Positions 58,577 through 64,000 of a stretch of 64,000 nt of DNA are shown piece by piece (the stretch's first letter is position 1; every line of letters begins with the position of its first letter). This DNA is from Anomaloglossus baeobatrachus (taxonomy: Eukaryota; Chordata; Amphibia; Anura; Aromobatidae). The stretch lies in NCBI RefSeq assembly GCF_048569485.1, contig NC_134357.1, forward strand, positions 354,731,812 through 354,795,811, read 5' to 3'. The translations under genes were made by a program, and so were the position numbers. Under the pieces are notes generated by a model that saw nothing but the letters and a program-made list of their open reading frames with translations, did no database searches and was not told the origin of the DNA.

Positions 58577-59662
58577 ATGAGGAACTTGGTCTACATCGTC
58601 TTGTGTCTTTTGTTATATTTGCCATCTACAAGAACTTCGGATTACACTATAAGTATATATGTATGTATACATATATATCAACTCGTTAGATGTGGATTTG
58701 ATATGTGGTGGACCAAACTGATTGGAAAACAGTTGCACAAGACATAAAAAGAACTTGGAAGACTTGCTGTCTAAACCAAATATCAATCCATATAGTTGTC
58801 TGCCCAACCACAGAAGGCTTGAAGTATGTGACTGTGGACCATGTACAGTCATCTAATGGGCCAGTCTCGGTTCTAAAGATGGATCCCTTTTAACAAGATA
58901 AGAACTTTTAGGCATGGCTGAGACTCATAGGCTAATAGTCCAATCTACGCCAAAATGGCAGCACAAGAAATTATGTTACTTTGCATGTTATTTTTTGATG
59001 TCTTTCCCTCTTGTTGTACATTTGTCTTCATTTTTGTAATTAACTTTAAGTGTGAACTTATGTAACTTGGCTGCTAAGCCCATCCACTTAGGAATATAAC
59101 TGAAAACAGTAGATTAGAAATAAAGGAAAAGCAACCTGCTCAGGTAGAAAGTGTTACAATGCGCAAAGGTGGCACTACGAAGAGCCATTGCATCATGGGT
59201 AACTGGCCACTTGTTACTGGGCAGCTAGAGATAGAAGTAGGCAGTACCAGAAGAGCAATGGAAATATGGACATAAAGGGAATATGACGTGCTGCATGGTT
59301 ACTATGCAAATGGTTCCTGTACTTGCTTCAAACTGAGCTTTCCTATTTCTTTATTGTACCCTTAGTCACGTGCCAGAATGTCAAGTATGTTACTCATCGT
59401 ATGACTGGTCTTCGACTCTAATCACAGCGCTCCAGTGTATTAAAAAAATGGCAAATAGTCTGGATTAAAAAAAAATCTTTGATCCATTAGGTTGGACTTT
59501 TTCAGCCATCTTTAGCATAACCTATTGTTCCTGGGCTCATTTGCAAAATCTCCAATATGACCCCGAATTGTCACGTTGCGCCACTGAGTCACGGGGACTT
59601 TTTCTGCCCCAAAGGCTCCAGGGCCTAGCTGCTACTGCAACTCCAGCTCGACCAATAGTTAA

Positions 59663-60154
59663 AGAGGACCAACCACCAGGATTTTCATATATAAACTAAA
59701 GTCACTGTTATACTGGCACTATCATGCTGATTTTAAACATACCTTTAGTTATGAGATCGGATGTATACTTTCTGACATATAGGCAAGTAAAGTTTGGGAA
59801 ATGCACTGTTACTTGATTGATAGCAGCTACAGAATATCTAATATGTGGGTTGGATTTTTCCAGTTTTCCCGCCCCTGTCTGCCTGCCTGCCTGTCATTCC
59901 TCCCCCTGTCTCTGTTATTACGGAAGAAGGACAGGCAGGCAGGGGTGGGAATAATTAGCAAAACCTGACCCACCTATTAGATATTCTGTAGCTGCTATCA
60001 ATCAAATAACAGTGCATTTCACAAACTTTACTTACCTATATTTCAGAAACTATACATCTGATCTCACAAGTAAAGGTATGTTTAGAATCAGCATGATAGC
60101 GCCAATATAGCACTGGCTTAGTTTACATAGGAAAATCCTGGTGGGTGGTCCTCT
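59663..60154. mobile_element. T2/Kolobok-like MITE in the presumed 3' UTR
   Basis: TTAA then AGAGGACCAACCACCAGG; right end CCTGGTGGGTGGTCCTCT then TTAA. The central arms TTGATAGCAGCTACAGAATA and TATTCTGTAGCTGCTATCAA, with TGCCTGCCTGCCTGTC and GACAGGCAGGCAGG, form one long hairpin. It is the intact relative of the split element at 15930-17042. Confidence 0.85.
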
Positions 60155-61937
60155 TTAAGCTCCTGGTCATCTCTTGAAAATACAAGTGCATGGAATGATT
60201 GACTAAATGCAGCTGATCATTTGCCATTATTCCCAAGCTTGTGCAACCTTTCACTTATTGGTGATTGTTGGCATTTTGGCCAAATGCTTATCCCATGGGA
60301 GAGCCAAGTGTGCTCATCCATTTGACCCCTGCTCTAAAATAACATCAAACAAAATAATCCCAGCAATTCCTCTACATCTTTAAGTCTCATATTTTGTCTG
60401 ACTGCAGAAGGAGCCTCCCCTCATTGCTCTGCAAAATATGTAACACCACACCCCATAGGCTATGCCCATCCCTTTAGTTGTCTGCCCGACAAAAATGGGA
60501 GAGCCCAACCGAGTTCTACAAAACATTCAGATCAATCCGTTTTTAGTTAGTAATCATGGAGACTGGAGAGGGATATTTTTGTATTGAAGATTATTTGCAA
60601 AGTGGCTTCTTTTTATATTTTTAATGCAGGACACAATAAAAAATGGGAGAAATGTACAAACCTTTGTGGCATAAAAAAAAAGGCGCCGGTCAGCATGCCC
60701 ATTGGATCAATATTTGTGACTTTCTCCACTTCTTGCCCCTTTTGAAAAATGGTAAAAAAGTAAACAAGGCTTAAAAGCAAGGGCACAATCAGCAATGTGC
60801 TGAGCAATTATTAAGTGTGAAGTCAGAAAATGGCACAAAAGGGAGTGCAAAGCTACGCCCGCTCATATCTGGCATACATCTCACTATCTAGATACCATGC
60901 AGCCGATTAAAATATATATATATATGTGTATTTTACTCCAATGTAAATCAGATTATTACTAGCGTATAAAATCATTAGTTTTAGTAAATCTTTTATTTTA
61001 AAATCTTGAACATATCTAAAAGTATACAGTATTTGGGTCCAGGAGCTGAGAACTTCACCAATCAAGGGGTTCACGCACCCTGAACATGCACGTGCTGATA
61101 CACCAAAGAAGCCAATGTCTTCTCTTGAGATTTCTGAAAATGCTGAAGAGCTCCACGGACTTATCCCTCAGGGAATTGGGGGGTTCCCACTTCCAGACCT
61201 TCATCTGGTACTTTTTATAATCGGAGGATACTTTTATCTAAAATAAATGGTGCCCCAAGACATGTTACACAATCCTTTTTTTCAATGGATGGCTAAGGTG
61301 ATGGTTAGCAGGGCATTTATCCTGCGTGATGTGTCTTAGGGGGTGCCAATAAGCCACTTTCCTTGTCCAGGATATTTAGATTAGGCAGCAAAATGTATCT
61401 GGTCTGTGTTAAGGAAATCCTAGCCATGACCCTACATGTTGCTCACTATGAACATTGTAATGTGTTAATGTAGCAGAGCTGACTTTGCCATTTAATGTAA
61501 TGAGCTAGGATAATACGGTAGGGTACCCATAGCCACCAATAACATAAAAGTAGCTGAAGCAAATGCTAAAATCATTTTAACTCCATTTGTTGTATAAAAC
61601 CAGCCATCAGTTATCCTGATTGCAGCTAGTGCAAGGTGTGTATGTTCAGTAGCCATTTCACCTATCCTGCACCCCTCCCCTCTATCATTCGTCTATGGAA
61701 AACTTCCCCTTACATCCAAAGACAACGCACCACCAAATGTAAACCTCATCGTGTCTGTCTTGGAGTAATCTATTTTTTCTACACAAGTGTCCTATTTAAA
61801 TGAATTTATTGGTTTTGCTTCACGACTGCATCCTTAACAGAGGCCCACATTTTCTATATTATCAGATATTTCATAAATAAGCTATGTAATTGTTTATCCT
61901 GTATGGAAAATCTGGGCATTTATTACCAAGTTTATTC

Positions 61938-61943
61938 AATAAA
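61938..61943 (+). terminator. Candidate distal polyadenylation signal
   Basis: AATAAA in TATTCAATAAATTCTG, with a TGTATGG element just downstream. It closes the long unique stretch after the CBFA2T2 stop, and repeats take over soon after. Position and motif only. Confidence 0.4.
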
Positions 61944-62104
61944 TTCTGTATGGAAAGATGACGTCCAATTTCATTTTTTTATATAATTTAAAGGGAATGT
62001 TCATCTAAGAGCACCATTCATACATAGAAGAAGCCTACATAAGCCAGCCATTTGTAAGAGAATGACACTGCTTACCTTACACTGATTCTGAGATAATGAC
62101 TCTA

Positions 62105-62345
62105 CAGTTGAAACCAGAAGTTTACATACACTATGTTAAAAGACACATCTGCATGTTTTCTCACTATCTGACATGAAATCAGGATAAGCCTTTCCCGTTT
62201 TAGGTCAATTAGGAACCAAAATGATTTATATTTGCCAAATGCCGGAATAATGAGATCGAGAAAATGTTTTAAGGCATTTTTATTACTTTCTACAAAGTCA
62301 AAAGTTTACATACCTATGCCTTTTAAACAATATGGGACAGTCCAT
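62105..62345 (+). mobile_element. Tc1 left end of the Sleeping Beauty type (truncated)
   Basis: After TA (62103-62104): CAGTTGAAACCAGAAGTTTA then CATACACTATG, very like the outer direct repeat of Sleeping Beauty-type elements. A second copy (AGTCAAAAGTTTACATACC) lies about 190 bases inside, giving the IR/DR pattern. No transposase or right end follows; the sequence passes into an LTR-type element. Confidence 0.8.
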
Positions 62346-62355
62346 ATGAAGATGT

Positions 62356-64000
62356 TGTCACGCCTCGGGGCAGCCGAGCTGCTCGGATACGGGCAGTCCG
62401 TGGCTCGAGGGGTCCCGGACCCGGGGTACCGTCGACCAGTTTTCAAATGAAAAATAAAATAAAAGTCCGACTACACCACTCGCGGTTTTCGGGCAGGGGT
62501 GATGGGGCCGCCACTGTAGGTTCCCACTGGGGATGATGGATTGGGGCAGCGTGGATTGTGGAGCCCTCCGTGAGCAGGGCTTTTCCCTAGGGGTAGGTGA
62601 AGGGTTAACGTGGAGGTACGTGGCAATGAAGCAGTCCAGACAAAGAGGGCAGTTTGATGGTGTTTACTCACTGGTTCGACGCCCTGAGACGTATTGGATT
62701 CCAGGTGCGCCCGTGTCCTGATGGCTGTGTCTGCCAACCTGGTGCCACTCTCCACCTGTGCACTCCTTTGTATGTGGGTCCTCCCTAGTGTGGCGCACTT
62801 GGAGGTCCTCCTGGTGTCTGGGTCCTGCCGCAGGCAGCTTGGACTATTTAAGGGTATGTGTCCCGGTCCCGCTTTGCTGCTGATGGCTTGAATGTTAAAG
62901 GGTGGCAGATGAGTCCTGGAAACCCACCAGAATGGTAGTGTTAACAGAGGGCTTGAAGTCCGTGTCTGTTCTGGGGATCTGCACCCTTTTCACTGTCTAC
63001 TCCTAACTAACTACCACTTCCTGTCTTCTGCAGACTATCCACACTCCCCAAGTCACTATCTCCTCCCCCAGGTCTGGTCTCTTCTTCCCAGTTGGCTGCC
63101 TGTTATCTACAGTGCCTAGCCCTGTCATCTGGCTGAAGGTACTTTCACACTTGCGTTCAGCGGAGTCTGTCACTATGGAGAATAGCGCAGTCCGTTAACA
63201 CACTGCGCTATTCTCCATAGACTTGTATGGATGACGCACTGTAACGCAAGTGTCAGCATTGCATCCACCGGACGACGCAGCGTCATTATTTTGATGCTGC
63301 GTCGGGCAGAAGGAACGCAGCTTGTAACGTTTTTTTGAATCCTTTAGATTTCACTGCGCATGCTATCTCTGACTGCCTCCACCCGTAACCAGGGTACACA
63401 TCGGGTAACCAAGGAACCCTGGTTACGTGTGCCGGGAGCCCGACACTTCCCCGCTCGGCTCCGCCCCCTCCCGCACTCCGTATGTATACACACATGCACA
63501 CACACACTCTCACTCACCTGTCCCCCAGCGATGCAGTTCCCGCGGCACTGACGTCCTCAGCCATGGCCCCGCTCGGCTCCACCCACTTCGCACTCCGCCC
63601 CCCTCACACATTGTCGGCGACCGAACGATCAGCTGATCACTCGGAGGCCGGCTACTGGGAGTGATCAGCTGATCACCCGGCGGCCGGCTACTGTGAGTGG
63701 TCGGCTGATCACCCGGAGGCCGACTACTGTTAGCGATCAGCTGATCGTTCACAATAGTCTGCAGACGGTAAAACTGTAAAAAACCCAAAACGGATTGCGT
63801 TGTTTTGCATCATCCATTGCATTCGTTGTGCCACTATATGCAACACATCCGTCACACAACGCAATGCAACGGATACCGTTCAACGCAAGTGTGAAAGTAG
63901 CCTAAGTGAGGCTCCCAGCCGGGTACAGCAAGTGTAAATGTCCTAGTGTGCTGGTGTGTGTGTAGTGGCTGGCACAGTTATGTTGGACTTAGGCTGTTAC
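62356..64000 (-). mobile_element. LTR-type fossil running off the window, split by a MITE
   Basis: Starts near TTGTCACGCCTCGGGG and shares TTTACTCACTGGTTCGACG and TCCGTGGCTCGAGG-type segments with the other LTR-type copies. Interrupted at 63137-63902 by a MITE and continuing after it (GAGGCTCCCAGCCGGG ...). No coding interior seen. The right end is not in the window. Confidence 0.5.
63137..63902. mobile_element. PIF/Harbinger-like MITE (CTTTCACACTTGCGTT family)
   Basis: Ends AGGTACTTTCACACTTGCG and CGCAAGTGTGAAAGTAGCC; right flank TAA, left flank TGA (one change). Contains CAGCGGAGTCTGTC, a GTAACCAAG/CTTGGTTAC-type segment, a CA run and three 36-bp GATCAGCTGATC modules (63625-63750). Confidence 0.78.

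Larger units (their letters stand above)
58577..61960 (+). other. CBFA2T2: Presumed CBFA2T2 3' UTR
   Basis: After the stop the sequence stays largely non-repetitive and A/T-rich to about 61960, apart from the MITE at 59663-60154. AATAAA signals occur at about 59119 (GAAATAAAGGA) and 61938 (TTCAATAAATTC), so short and long forms are both possible. No other gene begins in this interval. Confidence 0.45.

Noticed and set aside
60160-62100. A neighbouring gene downstream (for example a tail-to-tail partner)
   Set aside because: No open frames or splice-consistent exons on either strand; only UTR-like and repeat sequence.

Overview
The window is a piece of a vertebrate nuclear genome, most likely from a frog. 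It holds one host gene and a dense, nested repeat landscape. The gene encodes CBFA2T2 (MTGR1), a member of the ETO/MTG corepressor family. The anuran reading rests on the repeats: TTAA-flanked T2/Kolobok-like MITEs that begin AGGGAACCTGTCA, many PIF/Harbinger-like MITEs with TTA/TAA target duplications, tRNA-derived SINEs with a GGTTCAAATCC B box, and Tc1 elements of the Passport and Sleeping Beauty types. A neobatrachian frog is my best guess. The sequence does not settle the genus.

Layout. 1-10.9 kb is intergenic: a 362-bp near-perfect palindrome at the left edge, CAGA-type simple repeats, LTR-type fossils, and a 41-bp minisatellite array that passes into a 24-bp array. The array has since been split by a solo-LTR-like element and a Harbinger MITE. 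About 10.9-11.25 kb is the presumed promoter, 5' UTR and first coding exon of CBFA2T2 (short N-terminal form, starting MVGIPG). 11.26-45.4 kb is a 34-kb first intron made largely of MITEs, several inserted at each other's boundaries. It also holds LTR-type fossils, a composite element rich in minisatellites, and a few unique islands that could be regulatory.

Exon 2 is at 45.4 kb. Intron 2 (7.8 kb) carries a Tc1/mariner copy with a decayed transposase, a 2-kb MITE and one LTR-type fossil. Exons 3-11 lie between 53.36 and 58.58 kb, with several introns of only 79-96 bp. All splice phases agree and give a 588-codon reading frame with the NHR1/TAFH, NHR2, NHR3 and MYND zinc-finger regions in order. 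A long 3' UTR may run to about 61.96 kb and contains a Kolobok-like MITE. 62.1-64 kb is again repeats: a Sleeping-Beauty-type Tc1 end, then an LTR-type fossil split by another MITE.

No other host protein gene, tRNA, rRNA or CRISPR array is supported. Most long open frames fall in tandem repeats and are by-products of repeat periodicity. Family names for repeats come from recalled hallmarks (terminal motifs and target duplications), not from a search.
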